Shown: piece after piece, positions 1 to 8,637 of the stretch
Layout of the letters: each line of letters starts with the position of its first letter
Position numbering within the stretch: position 1 is the stretch's first letter
Source: CAYLYM01 sp964387645
Lineage (GTDB): Bacteria; Calditrichota; Calditrichia; RBG-13-44-9
Assembly (NCBI GenBank): GCA_964387645.1
Contig: CAYLYM010000024.1
Span: 1-37,174 of the forward strand
DNA: 37,174 nt
Direction of reading: 5' to 3'
Translations under genes and position numbers: made by a program
Notes under the pieces: model-generated
What the model was told of the DNA's origin: nothing
What the model saw: the letters and a program-made list of their open reading frames with translations, nothing else
The model's database searches: none

Positions 1-103
1 ATATTTGAATAAATATGTATTCAAAAATGAATTAAATCATGTCAAACATGCTTTGGTTTAATTAGCAAAACGGGTAAGGTTTTAATAAAAAGTAGGTGGT
101 AGT
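1..103. promoter_or_regulatory. 5' leader of the CBS-HEPN gene with two inverted repeats
   Basis: An 8-bp inverted repeat (TTTGAATA / TATTCAAA, about 3-22) is followed by a nested imperfect one at 30-63, with outer arms AATTAAA / TTTAATT and inner arms CATGT / ACATG. A Shine-Dalgarno-like AGGTGG lies just before the ATG at 104. The repeats may be an upstream gene's terminator or regulatory DNA; no promoter boxes stand out. Function is not established. Confidence 0.3.
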
Positions 104-859
104 ATGCATACGAATTCGCCACTCATCACCGTGCATTCAATTATGACCCCGAGCGAAGAAATGCTCACTCTTTCGGTAAATACGCCTATCAAGAATATTC
201 ATGAAGAAGTTTTAAAACATCACTTCGATGTGCTTCCATTATTTCAAAATGGGACTATTAGTTACTTTTATTCTATTCAGGATAACTCCATCTCCCCAAT
301 GACCAAAGAATGGTTACTTTCTCAAGACACGCCCATTTCGGATTTGATTCAGTTTTTTGTTGAATCACTAAAACCGGCATATTTCATTTTCCATAAACAG
401 GATATTGTTGGCATTGTAACCCCGGCGGATTTAAATAAAATTCCCTCCCGAATGTATTTTTATAACTTAATCGGGGAGCTGGAGGTGGAATTAGTAAAAT
501 TGTTGAAACAACACTATGCAGGTAAGGAGACATTGCTATTAGAATCACTTCGACCATCAACGCGAGATCAAATAATTCAGAAGTATAATGAGTTAAAAGC
601 TGGCAATGCAGAAGTTGATCTTTTTCAGCACTTATATCTTTCTGATATATTTAAACTTGTTTATACAAATGAAAATTTACGAGAATCATTAAAAATTTCC
701 TCACGAAGCCAGGGAGAAAAATTGTTTGGGGGAATCGATGATTTGAGAAATCAAATAATGCATCCTACTCGTTTTTTAATCCAAAAACTTCCTGACGATC
801 TGCTCAAACTTAATGAACGAGTTCAGCGAATTAGTTTTGTTTTAAACACAATAAAATGA
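104..859 (+). CDS. CBS-domain protein with C-terminal HEPN-type domain
   Basis: This 251-residue cytoplasmic protein has no signal peptide. Residues about 10-117 look like a CBS pair: the segment VHSIMTPSEE opens the first and IVGIVTPADL lies in the second, as in adenine-nucleotide-binding CBS modules. The remaining helical half ends in R215-N-Q-I-M-H220, which matches the R-x4-6-H motif of HEPN domains, many of which are RNases. An AGGTGG sequence precedes the ATG. It is monocistronic here, and its TGA stop directly abuts the stop of a decayed transposase on the other strand. A ligand-sensing module fused to a possible RNase would suit a stress or defence role, but that is inference. The CBS call is fairly firm and the HEPN call moderate. 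Confidence 0.65.
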   Translation: MHTNSPLITVHSIMTPSEEMLTLSVNTPIKNIHEEVLKHHFDVLPLFQNGTISYFYSIQDNSISPMTKEWLLSQDTPISDLIQFFVESLKPAYFIFHKQDIVGIVTPADLNKIPSRMYFYNLIGELEVELVKLLKQHYAGKETLLLESLRPSTRDQIIQKYNELKAGNAEVDLFQHLYLSDIFKLVYTNENLRESLKISSRSQGEKLFGGIDDLRNQIMHPTRFLIQKLPDDLLKLNERVQRISFVLNTIK

Positions 860-1658
860 TTATCCGGTTAACTCTGCATAACAAACTGGTTTTGAAGTTT
901 CGCATGCTAATATTGCCTTGGAGAATAATTGAGCTTCACTAAGTCTTCGATTGAATCTATAAGAGAATTCTGAGGGATAACATTGAAGATGCTTTATACT
1001 AACGCCATGAAAAGTTCCTCGCAGGAAACCCTTTACATTGGAAATTACAATGTGCACCCAGAGGAATTTTTCGGAAGCTTGTTCTGGGTTTTCCAGCACA
1101 ATCCGGACATGATTAACTCCAATAGTCTTCAACGGCGAATAAGTGGAGTATCCATCAGTTTTTACTATGGTTCCCGATTGAATCCTGGAGTTTGCCCATG
1201 CTTTCCATTGCTCATATCCCCTCCGGACGGGACAAAGCCTGAATGCCTACGTGTCCTACTCTTTTTCCATCGCTCTCAATGGCGGATATCACCGGTATCT
1301 TCTTTTTGCTTCCACGACCTCTTTTGCCTTTTCCCTTACCATCCAGAAGAGCATCATCCATCTCGACAATGTCCTTCAACAAATATCCCTCGTCTCTATA
1401 TGCCAAAGCTTCTAGAATCTTGTGCCCAATATGCCATATACTATCATATCTTTTTATATCCCGAAGCCGTTTCATTGCCAGCGTGGCAATACCGTTTTTG
1501 TTGCGCACCATCATGAAGATAATCCAGAACCATTTCCGTAATGGAGTTCGGGTTTTATGAAAGATTGTACCAGTGGTTACTGAAGTTTGATATTGGTACT
1601 GTTTGTATTGATAAAGCTTACGTGTAGAATGATAGGAATATTTATCATGTCCACATTT
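860..1658 (-). pseudogene. IS1595-family transposase remnant (frameshifted)
   Basis: Reading leftward on the minus strand, pieces of an IS1595/ISXO2-like DDE transposase appear in order: a zinc-ribbon start (CGHDKYSYHSTRKLY), the segment TSVTTGTIFHKTRTPLRKWF, VEMDDALLDGKGKGKRGRG with the first catalytic Asp, VKTDGYSTYSPL with the second, and HIVISNVKGFLRGTFHGVS with the Asn position, ending YRFNRR near the C-terminus. The frame changes near 1215, so two reading frames are needed. The second zinc-ribbon pair has become YKQY instead of CxxC, and no start codon or intact N-terminus remains. The element is dead. Its stop (860-862) touches the CBS gene's stop, so the IS end on that side is lost or lies within that gene. 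Confidence 0.85.
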
Positions 1659-1680
1659 ATTGTTCTCTGAATTACACTGA

Positions 1681-1700
1681 TTCGATTCCCTCTATTTCCA
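1681..1700 (+). other. tRNA 3'-end-like fragment (T-loop plus acceptor strand)
   Basis: The bases read as a T-loop (TTCGATT), a 3' T-stem (CCCTC), a 7-nt acceptor strand (TATTTCC) and a discriminator A, directly followed by a strong terminator. The 5' T-stem that should read GAGGG is absent (ACTGA instead), and no matching acceptor GGAAATA was found nearby. It is either a tRNA remnant cut by the neighbouring IS, an attachment-site scrap, or chance. Confidence 0.3.
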
Positions 1701-1701
1701 C

Positions 1702-1741
1702 AGCAAAAGCCCTTGTCTTTCTGACAAGGGCTTTTGCTTTT
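1702..1741 (+). terminator. Rho-independent terminator, rightward
   Basis: A perfect 16-bp stem (AGCAAAAGCCCTTGTC, 1702-1717, with its complement at 1723-1738) encloses a 5-nt loop and runs into TTTT. It has no intact upstream plus-strand gene now. The natural client would be the gene at 104-859, or a tRNA, before the IS1595 insertion separated them. Confidence 0.8.
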
Positions 1742-1778
1742 AAAGAAAATTATGTTAAGATTAAAATCTTCTCTTGAT

Positions 1779-2081
1779 TCAAATCTTTTTCCAATGGCCG
1801 CCGATCCAAACCCAGCCGCGAGGTTTTTTTACCCAGTGACCAGGAACCCAAACATAACCCCGACGTTTCTTTACCCAATGCCCGTGAACCCAAACAAATT
1901 TTCCCCCTCTCCAGGCCCAATGGCCGGAAATCCAGATATAATTAGGGCCCGGTTTAGCAGGTTTTACTTCAACGATGACAGCAGGCGGCCGTCTTTTTAC
2001 ATAAACTGTCCTGGCGGCACAACTATCGGTAAGACCTGATATGAATATGAACAAAATGAATATTTTGATGAACCTTTTCAT
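1779..2081 (-). CDS. Small lipoprotein with WxxGHW repeats
   Basis: This 100-residue exported protein has a basic, hydrophobic N-terminus and a cysteine at residue 21 (GLTDSC), suggesting a lipoprotein although the lipobox is not ideal. The mature part carries a short Arg/Pro/Val stretch and then four tandem W-x-x-G-H-W units (YIWISGHW, FVWVHGHW, YVWVPGHW, WVWIGGHW), as in the WXXGXW/YXWGXW repeat families of envelope proteins. GGAGG lies 9 nt before the ATG. It stands alone between the terminator at 1702 and the divergent MATE gene. The function of such repeats is unknown. Confidence 0.75.
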   Translation of the reverse strand: MKRFIKIFILFIFISGLTDSCAARTVYVKRRPPAVIVEVKPAKPGPNYIWISGHWAWRGGKFVWVHGHWVKKRRGYVWVPGHWVKKPRGWVWIGGHWKKI

Positions 2082-2323
2082 TTTCCAATCCTCCGTATTT
2101 TTTTATTTTTATTAAAATATTAGTCAACTTCCATGCCATCTTTTTTAATTTATTATAAATCAATGAATTGGGTAAATTATACTTTTCACTCTTTGTACTT
2201 GTTGGGACAGAGAAGTGTACAGATTGGTACAATTCAGGACAACTCAAGAAACACAGAAGAAGCTTGCAAAATTATCGATACCTCTATAAAATTAATTAGC
2301 GTCGATTAGGATTGGATTCCAGA

Positions 2324-3715
2324 ATGTTTTTACTGCAAGTAAAGAAGATAAAAGAACGCTGGCAGGCGGAAGATGGATATCGAGAAGTTCTACTAGTGGC
2401 ACTTCCACTGATTCTGAGTACGGGTTCGTGGAGTTTACAACATTTTATCGATCGAGTGTTCCTGACGTGGTATTCAGCAGAATCTATTGCGGCTTCATTG
2501 CCAGCTGGATGGGTAAACTCGACGATAGTTAGCTTGTTTGTTGGCACTGCCAGTTATGTGAGTACTTTTGTCGCCCAATATTATGGTGCAAAACGGATGA
2601 AAAAAATAGGTCCCTCGGTCTGGCAGGGAATTTATTTATCACTTCTGGCTGCAATTGTAGCAATTATCATTTACCCAATTTCTGGCTGGTTCTTTAATAC
2701 CATTGGGCATCCTCCCGCAGTTCGAGAATTGGAAATTAGTTATTTTAAGATTTTATTATTTGGAGCCCCTTTACTGGTGATTACCAATGCCACAACCGGA
2801 TTTTTCAGTGGGAGAGGGAAAACCTTTGTAGTCATGTGGGTGAACTTTGTGGCTACCGCAGTGAATATATTGCTGGATTACCTTCTTATATTCGGTAAGT
2901 TAGGATTACCCCAAATGGGAATTCGTGGCGCTGGTTGGGCAACAGTTACATCTGTTTTTATTTCTTCCGTCTTATTTTTTGGTTTAATGATACAACCGGA
3001 ATATAATAGAAAATTTTATACTTTAAAAGGTTGGCGATTTAACTGGGAGATATTTCGTCGTCTACTCAAATATGGCGTTCCCACGGGTTTACAATTTATG
3101 TTAGAGGTGTTGGCTTTCGCCATTTTTATCTTAATGGTAGGACACATCGGCACTAATGCATTAGCAGCCAGTAATATTACTTTTAATATTAATACTATTG
3201 CTTTTCTGCCCATGTATGGTATGTCGATTGCTGTTTCTATTTTGGTTGGGCAGCGTCTTGGAGAGAATAAACCGTTGTCCGCTGAAAAAGTCACCTGGTC
3301 AGCTTTTCATCTTTCTTTTTCTTATTTTGGTCTCTTGGCAATTGGTTATTTTTTCTTTCCTGGTATTTTTCTTTTTCCATTTAACCTGAAAGTACATCCA
3401 GACCAATTTGAATCTATTCGGCATTTAGCTGTTTTATTGCTTAAATTTGTGGCTATTTATTCCATTTTTGATGCTTCGAATATGATTTTCTCCGCAGCGG
3501 TAAAAGGAGCTGGTGACACCCGTTTTGTGGCGTGTACTTCTATCATTCTTTCCTGGATTTTAATGATCATTCCATCATACATTGCTTTGTATTGGTTTAA
3601 AGGAGGGTTGTTCTGGTTGTGGGGATTTGTAACCATTTATATTGTGGGACTCGGTTTTATTTTTTTATGGCGTTTTCTTAAAGGTCCCTGGCGCTCCATG
3701 CGGGTTATTGAATAA
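2324..3715 (+). CDS. MATE family efflux transporter
   Basis: An integral membrane protein of 463 residues with about 12 hydrophobic segments, the normal size for MATE drug/sodium or proton antiporters. Family-like segments include the N-terminal LVALPLILSTGSWSLQHFID, the stretch NILLDYLLIFGKLGLPQMGI followed by RGAGWAT, and the second-half SAAVKGAGDTR. I prefer the ATG at 2324 because AGGA lies about 12 nt upstream. A TTG at 2312 would add four residues but sits immediately behind that ribosome site. The gene is monocistronic and converges on the Lon-like protease gene with a 52-bp gap and no clear terminator. Substrate cannot be told from sequence. Confidence 0.9.
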   Translation: MFLLQVKKIKERWQAEDGYREVLLVALPLILSTGSWSLQHFIDRVFLTWYSAESIAASLPAGWVNSTIVSLFVGTASYVSTFVAQYYGAKRMKKIGPSVWQGIYLSLLAAIVAIIIYPISGWFFNTIGHPPAVRELEISYFKILLFGAPLLVITNATTGFFSGRGKTFVVMWVNFVATAVNILLDYLLIFGKLGLPQMGIRGAGWATVTSVFISSVLFFGLMIQPEYNRKFYTLKGWRFNWEIFRRLLKYGVPTGLQFMLEVLAFAIFILMVGHIGTNALAASNITFNINTIAFLPMYGMSIAVSILVGQRLGENKPLSAEKVTWSAFHLSFSYFGLLAIGYFFFPGIFLFPFNLKVHPDQFESIRHLAVLLLKFVAIYSIFDASNMIFSAAVKGAGDTRFVACTSIILSWILMIIPSYIALYWFKGGLFWLWGFVTIYIVGLGFIFLWRFLKGPWRSMRVIE

Positions 3716-3767
3716 TTCTTGTTACTATTTTGGATTTAAGGATTAGCTCCTTTGTTAAATTCTCTTT

Positions 3768-6224
3768 TTAGTCTTCTCCTTCTTTATTATTCTGTTCTTG
3801 TTGGAAAGCCATTTTTTCTTTTGCCCGTTTAGATCCAAAGCTTTTTTTGAATTCGTCGGCTCGCTTTGCGAAAGATTTCAGGCGATTCTCCACCATGTAG
3901 TAAATTGTATTTCTTGGGAATTTACCATTTTTTTGGCGATGTCCAGCGTCTAAACCAGTTAAAATTTTCAATCCATCTTCCACCGTATCAACGGCCCAGA
4001 TATGAAATTTACCCTCTCGGACAGCTTTTACAATTTCTTCTTCCAGCATAAGATTTTCGATGTTGGATCGGGGAATGATCACTCCCTGTTCTCCGTTAAG
4101 GCCTTTTTCTTTACAAACGGCATAAAATCCCTCGATCTTTTGATTTACACCACCAATTGCCTGGATATCCCCATTCTGATCAACTGATCCTGTTACAGCA
4201 ATTCCCTGTTTGATGGGAACATTGGCTAAACAGGAGATCAAAGCATATAATTCGGTTGATGACGCACTATCTCCCTCTACGGTCGAGTAGCTTTGTTCGA
4301 ATGTAATACTGGCGGAAAAATTCAATGGCATGTATTCACCAAATTTGGAGTTAAAGAATCCATTTAAAATCAGAATACCTTTATCATGTATTTTACCACT
4401 TAATCGTGCCTTTCTTTCGATGTTAATTAAGTTTTCGCTTCCTATATAGGTTTTTGCCGTTATTCGGTTTGGCCGACCAAAGATATGATCACCTAACGAG
4501 TATACGGCAAGCCCGTTGATTTGTCCTACTTTCATTCCGCTAGTATCGATCCGATAAATTTCTCTTTTGTACATTTCCTGAATTTTCTCTTCGACCAGAC
4601 TATGGCGATAGCGATATTCTTTAATAGCCTTTTTTACATGACGAGCTGAAACATGTGGTTCGTTCTCTTTTTTTGCAAAATGATTAGCTTCTCTTATAAT
4701 ACTGACCAGCGATCCGAATCTTAAACTCAACTTTTTTTTGTCATCCACGAGTCGGTGGCCGTAATAAACAATTTCCCGAACAGCCGTTCTATGAAAAGGC
4801 AACAGGTTCTCTTCTTGGCAAACTTTTTTAATAAATTGGCTATATTGATGTACACTTTCTCGTGTTGCCTCGGTTTCGTAGTCAAAATCTGCACGTATTT
4901 TAAAAATTTTGTTAAAATCCTGGTCATAGGCCTGTAGGGCGTAATAAATCTGATTCCAGCCGATTAGAACAACTTTAAGGTTAAGAGGAATTGGCTCTGG
5001 CCTTAAGCTTGCCAAAGAAACTAAACCGTATAAATCAGGAAAATCTTCGATGCGGATCTCCCTGGTTTTAATGGCTCGTTTCAAAGCATCATAGACAAAT
5101 GGATTCTTGAGAACGTGGTAAGCTTCAGTCATTAGATAGCCGCCGTTGGCACGATGTAAACTTCCACCCTTAATCATGGTAAAATCTGTGATTTTTGCTC
5201 CCATAATGGTTTGTTTTTCTATACGGCCAAACAGGTTGCTGTAAGACGGGTTGGGTTCATAAATCACTGGAGCTCCCTTGCTTCCGCTATTATCAACAAT
5301 GACATTTACAGTATATCGTTTGAAATGATTCGATTGTGCTAATATTTTATCTCCAGGTTTAACTTCCTCTTTGGATTGGCTTAAAAAGTCGTTGATATTG
5401 GTAATAATATCCTGACTGACTCGGTCGAGATATCCGGTGATTTGAGGAAATTCTGAAAATTCCAATTTTAATTCTTCTACATGTCGGTTTACAATAAAAG
5501 TAGCAATTTTTTCATTGAGAAGCCTGATATCTTTCTCTGCCTGCCTATCGATTTTAACCAATTGTCTAACTGTTTCGTTGATTTCTCTTTGAACAATTTG
5601 AAGACGTTCGTTAATGGCCTGTTTTTCTTCTGGACTTAATTTTTCATATTCTTCGGGAGTGATAGGTTTATTATCTTTGATGACAACGGTTTGGAACCCG
5701 GCTGGAGTACTTTGGATTTGAATTCCAACCGATGCAGCTTTTTGGTCTAATTGAGTGAGTAGTTGGTGTTTTCGTTCATGACTCCGGTTCAAGATTATCA
5801 TTCGTTGTTGTTCATAATCTTCGCTATTAAAAGCTTCAGGAATTTCTCTTTTCAGTGTTTTCAGCAAATCGTCCATATCTCTTTTAAGCATTTTAGCTTT
5901 TCCAGCAGGTAATTCCAAAGCTTGAGGCACATCCGGATCGTCAAAATTGTAAACGTAAACCCAATCGCTTGGTACAGGTTTATCTTTGGCAAGATCTTCT
6001 AAAATGTTTTTAACGATCGTTGTTCGACCTGTTCCAGACATTCCTGTTACGAATACATTATAACCACTATGGTCCATTTCTAGAGCCAATTGAATAGCCC
6101 GAATTGCACGCTCCTGACCAATGATGCTGTCTAATGGTTGAAGCTCTTCAGTTGTTGTGAAAGGGAAGGAACGGAGGTTGATTTTTTTACGAAGTTGTTC
6201 TGGCGTGAGTTCTATTATAGCCAT
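3768..6224 (-). CDS. Lon-like ATP-dependent protease (COG1067 type)
   Basis: An 818-residue cytoplasmic AAA+ serine protease of the bacterial Lon-related family rather than classical LonA, as it lacks the LonA N-domain. The P-loop is G-M-S-G-T-G-R-T-T at about 61-69, with Arg where Lys is usual. Residues about 105-300 form an inserted helical, charged region. The C-terminal Lon peptidase domain shows the serine in EGDSAS (Ser653) and the dyad lysine in GGVNQKI (Lys696). The tail after 765 is basic and charged. AAAGG lies about 8 nt before the ATG. It lies downstream of yraN (83-bp gap), probably at the end of the ymdB-folD-yraN transcript. It likely degrades damaged or regulatory proteins; the substrate is unknown. 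Confidence 0.9.
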   Translation of the reverse strand: MAIIELTPEQLRKKINLRSFPFTTTEELQPLDSIIGQERAIRAIQLALEMDHSGYNVFVTGMSGTGRTTIVKNILEDLAKDKPVPSDWVYVYNFDDPDVPQALELPAGKAKMLKRDMDDLLKTLKREIPEAFNSEDYEQQRMIILNRSHERKHQLLTQLDQKAASVGIQIQSTPAGFQTVVIKDNKPITPEEYEKLSPEEKQAINERLQIVQREINETVRQLVKIDRQAEKDIRLLNEKIATFIVNRHVEELKLEFSEFPQITGYLDRVSQDIITNINDFLSQSKEEVKPGDKILAQSNHFKRYTVNVIVDNSGSKGAPVIYEPNPSYSNLFGRIEKQTIMGAKITDFTMIKGGSLHRANGGYLMTEAYHVLKNPFVYDALKRAIKTREIRIEDFPDLYGLVSLASLRPEPIPLNLKVVLIGWNQIYYALQAYDQDFNKIFKIRADFDYETEATRESVHQYSQFIKKVCQEENLLPFHRTAVREIVYYGHRLVDDKKKLSLRFGSLVSIIREANHFAKKENEPHVSARHVKKAIKEYRYRHSLVEEKIQEMYKREIYRIDTSGMKVGQINGLAVYSLGDHIFGRPNRITAKTYIGSENLINIERKARLSGKIHDKGILILNGFFNSKFGEYMPLNFSASITFEQSYSTVEGDSASSTELYALISCLANVPIKQGIAVTGSVDQNGDIQAIGGVNQKIEGFYAVCKEKGLNGEQGVIIPRSNIENLMLEEEIVKAVREGKFHIWAVDTVEDGLKILTGLDAGHRQKNGKFPRNTIYYMVENRLKSFAKRADEFKKSFGSKRAKEKMAFQQEQNNKEGED

Positions 6225-6307
6225 TCTTACGCCTTTCTGTGTTAGTTTTTCTGAAATAAAATTTATATGAAGATAATTCCAATTTTTTTGTGTTCAACTT
6301 CATAAGT

Positions 6308-6679
6308 TTATAAATAAAAAGCATTTGGATAATGTCTTACTTTATATTTATGTGGGGTTCCATCAATAATAACAACATCGAAACGATAAGAATTGGTTTG
6401 AACTTGGTAATTATTCGCTTGCTGAAGAAATAAACTGGCTAATTTATACAATTGTTTCTTTTTAGACTTTGTAATTTTTAATTCAGGAGGACCATAAAGT
6501 TCTGTTGTACCCGCTTTTACCTCAACAAAAATCAGGCAATTTCCATCTAAAGCAATGATATCAATATCACCGCGCTCTGCTCTCCAATTTCGAAATAGTA
6601 TTTGAAAGCCTTTTTTATTTAAATATTGAACAGCAATTTCCTCGCCCCATTTTCCTTTATTCGTTTTGTTGGATGACAT
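6308..6679 (-). CDS. YraN family (UPF0102) endonuclease-like protein
   Basis: This 123-residue protein has the layout of the UPF0102/YraN family, a restriction-endonuclease-like fold. It shows GKWGEEIAVQYL at the N-terminus, then ERGDIDIIA and FVEVKAG, which give the acidic-acidic-Glu-x-Lys type active site, and RFDVVIID near the end. Length is typical. The family is linked by genome context to DNA processing or uptake, but its exact role is unsettled. The gene lies between folD (119 bp upstream) and the Lon-like protease gene, all on the same strand. Confidence 0.88.
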   Translation of the reverse strand: MSSNKTNKGKWGEEIAVQYLNKKGFQILFRNWRAERGDIDIIALDGNCLIFVEVKAGTTELYGPPELKITKSKKKQLYKLASLFLQQANNYQVQTNSYRFDVVIIDGTPHKYKVRHYPNAFYL

Positions 6680-6798
6680 GGATTTTTCTAAATTTTATTA
6701 AAATAAATTCTGTTGAGTGTATATTCTATTTGCTTCGAATTTTAACAAAAAATGATTACTCTTTTGTGAACATAATAATAAACGAGTCTAAGTCTTTA

Positions 6799-7674
6799 TT
6801 ATTGTTCAGTTAATTGAAAAGCCTTCAGAGTATTTTTAAGTAGCATGGCGATGGTCATGGGACCAACGCCTCCTGGAACAGGAGTAATTGCTGCTGCTTT
6901 TAGCATAACTTCATCAAAAGCCACATCTCCAACTAATCGATATCCCTTTTCGTTATTTGCTTCTACTCGATTAACACCCACGTCAATCACCACAACGCCT
7001 TCTTTGACCATGTTTCCCCGGACCATTTCCGGGCGTCCTACTGCAGCGATGAGGATATCAGCTTGGCGGGTGTAGATTGTAATATCTTCGGCTGCAGTAT
7101 GAACCAATGAAACTATGGCATTTGCGCCAGGTTTTTTTTGTGCCAGCATCATCGCTATGGGTTTACCAACAATGTTACTTCGTCCTAATACTACTACATG
7201 TTTCCCGCGGGTTTCAATACCGGTTTTTTTCAGTAATTCCATAATTCCCGCTGGAGTTGCTGGTTCAAAAATAGGTTCTCCAATCATCAGTCTACCCACA
7301 TTAAAAGGATGAAAGCAATCGACATCCTTTTTCGGATTAATTGATTCAATTACTTTTTGAGTATTGATGTGATTGGGAAGGGGAAGTTGAACCAGTAGAC
7401 CATGGAATTCTTTTGCCTGATTATATTCAGCCACTTTTTTAAGAAGTTCTTCTTCGGTAACGGTAGCGGGTAAATGATCAGTGACGGAATAAATCCCTAC
7501 TTCCTCACAGGCTTTGCTTTTCATTCTGACGTATACCTTAGAGGCTGGATCTTCACCAACCAAAATGACTGCTAGACCAGGACGACCTCTGCTTGAAGAG
7601 ATTTTATTAATTTGGGAAGCAACTTCTTGCCGCACTTGAGCTGCAATAGCTTTGCCGTTAATAATCTTTGACAC
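6799..7674 (-). CDS. folD: Bifunctional methylenetetrahydrofolate dehydrogenase/cyclohydrolase
   Basis: FolD oxidises 5,10-methylene-THF with NADP and hydrolyses the methenyl product to 10-formyl-THF in one-carbon metabolism. Signature stretches are YVRMKSKACEEVG with the catalytic Tyr and Lys, QLPLPNH, VVLGRSNIVGKP for the nucleotide-binding fold, and the C-terminal PGGVGPMTIAML. I place the start at a GTG (7674), giving 291 residues, because AGGAG lies 10 nt before it. An upstream TTG at 7683 is only a base or two from that site. The 5' end overlaps the ymdB stop by 17 bp, which suggests translational coupling. Confidence 0.95.
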   Translation of the reverse strand: MSKIINGKAIAAQVRQEVASQINKISSSRGRPGLAVILVGEDPASKVYVRMKSKACEEVGIYSVTDHLPATVTEEELLKKVAEYNQAKEFHGLLVQLPLPNHINTQKVIESINPKKDVDCFHPFNVGRLMIGEPIFEPATPAGIMELLKKTGIETRGKHVVVLGRSNIVGKPIAMMLAQKKPGANAIVSLVHTAAEDITIYTRQADILIAAVGRPEMVRGNMVKEGVVVIDVGVNRVEANNEKGYRLVGDVAFDEVMLKAAAITPVPGGVGPMTIAMLLKNTLKAFQLTEQ

Positions 7675-8467
7675 TTTTGTCAAACTCCTTTTTATTAAAA
7701 TTTAATCGATAGATTTTTTTTGCCTTACCAGAATTGTCATCAATCTGGATAACCACGCCATTGATGCGAAGATTTTCCTTGGCTATGGAATAATAAATAT
7801 GTGTTTGAAGTATAAAGCGGTCAATAGCTTTACGAATATCCATACCAATGACTGAATCGAAAGGACCACACATACCGGCATCAGTAATATATGCAGTGGA
7901 TTTCGGTAAAATACGTTCATCGGCAGTTTGCACGTGAGTATGTGTACCGATAACGGCAGAAACTTTACCGTCTAGAAACCATCCCATGGCTTGCTTTTCG
8001 GCAGTTGCTTCGGCATGAAAATCAACAATAATGATGGGAGTCTCTGACCGTATTTTTCTAACTTCCTTTTGGACCGAAGTAAAAGGGCAATTAATTGGAT
8101 ACATAAAGCTACGGCCCTGTATATTAATAATACCCACTTTTTTTCCATTAGCAGTTTTAATAATGGCTGAACCTACACCAATATTCCCTTCAGGGTAATT
8201 AATAGGTCGAAGCAAATAACCAGCGTACTTAATGAGCACATCCTTTTTTCTGGGTTCCCAAATATGATTTCCTGATGTCAAGCAATGGATTCCAGCATTT
8301 TTAAATTTTTCAATTTGCTTTGAGACAATACCTTTTCCCTTATCAACGTTTTCCACGTTCGCAATTATAAAATCTATATTGTGCCAGCGTTTTAGGCGTG
8401 GGAGAATATCTAAAATAATTTCAACAATCTCTTCTCCAACAATATCTGCAATGAATAATATATTCAT
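7658..8467 (-). CDS. ymdB: YmdB family metallophosphoesterase
   Basis: This 269-residue cytoplasmic enzyme belongs to the TIGR00282/YmdB family of dinuclear-metal phosphoesterases, reported to cleave 2',3'-cyclic nucleotides (cAMP in Bacillus and Deinococcus studies). Metal ligands are visible: D8 in FIADIVG, E39-N40 in NVENVD, N67-H68 in SGNHIW, H151 in DFHAEAT, and H176 and H178 in GTHTHVQ. It lies downstream of rny on the same strand, a pairing also seen in Firmicutes, where YmdB interacts with RNase Y. Its end overlaps folD. Confidence 0.92.
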   Translation of the reverse strand: MNILFIADIVGEEIVEIILDILPRLKRWHNIDFIIANVENVDKGKGIVSKQIEKFKNAGIHCLTSGNHIWEPRKKDVLIKYAGYLLRPINYPEGNIGVGSAIIKTANGKKVGIINIQGRSFMYPINCPFTSVQKEVRKIRSETPIIIVDFHAEATAEKQAMGWFLDGKVSAVIGTHTHVQTADERILPKSTAYITDAGMCGPFDSVIGMDIRKAIDRFILQTHIYYSIAKENLRINGVVIQIDDNSGKAKKIYRLNFNKKEFDKSVKDY

Positions 8468-8592
8468 TAAAAATTAAATCCTTTACTATCAAAGCCTCTT
8501 CAAAATAATAGATATTAAACTTTTTCTTCCCTTATTTAGAAAATAAATAGAAGATAATTTAAAATTAATAAATAATAAAATAAAAAGCATTG

Positions 8593-8629
8593 AGTAAAAA
8601 GTTTGCTCCTCAAAAATATGAGAGGAGGC
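8593..8629 (-). terminator. Probable terminator after rny
   Basis: On the minus strand, a CTCCTC / GAGGAG stem (8606-8611 with 8622-8627) with a 10-nt loop lies about 10 nt past the rny stop and is followed by a T-rich stretch (CTTTTTAC). The stem is short, so partial read-through into ymdB is plausible. Confidence 0.55.
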
Positions 8630-8637
8630 ATTCTGGA

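Noticed and set aside
983..1560. Two long plus-strand frames opposite the transposase
   Set aside because: They are shadows of the IS1595 remnant on the minus strand, with low-complexity, Ser/Pro-rich translations and no ribosome sites.
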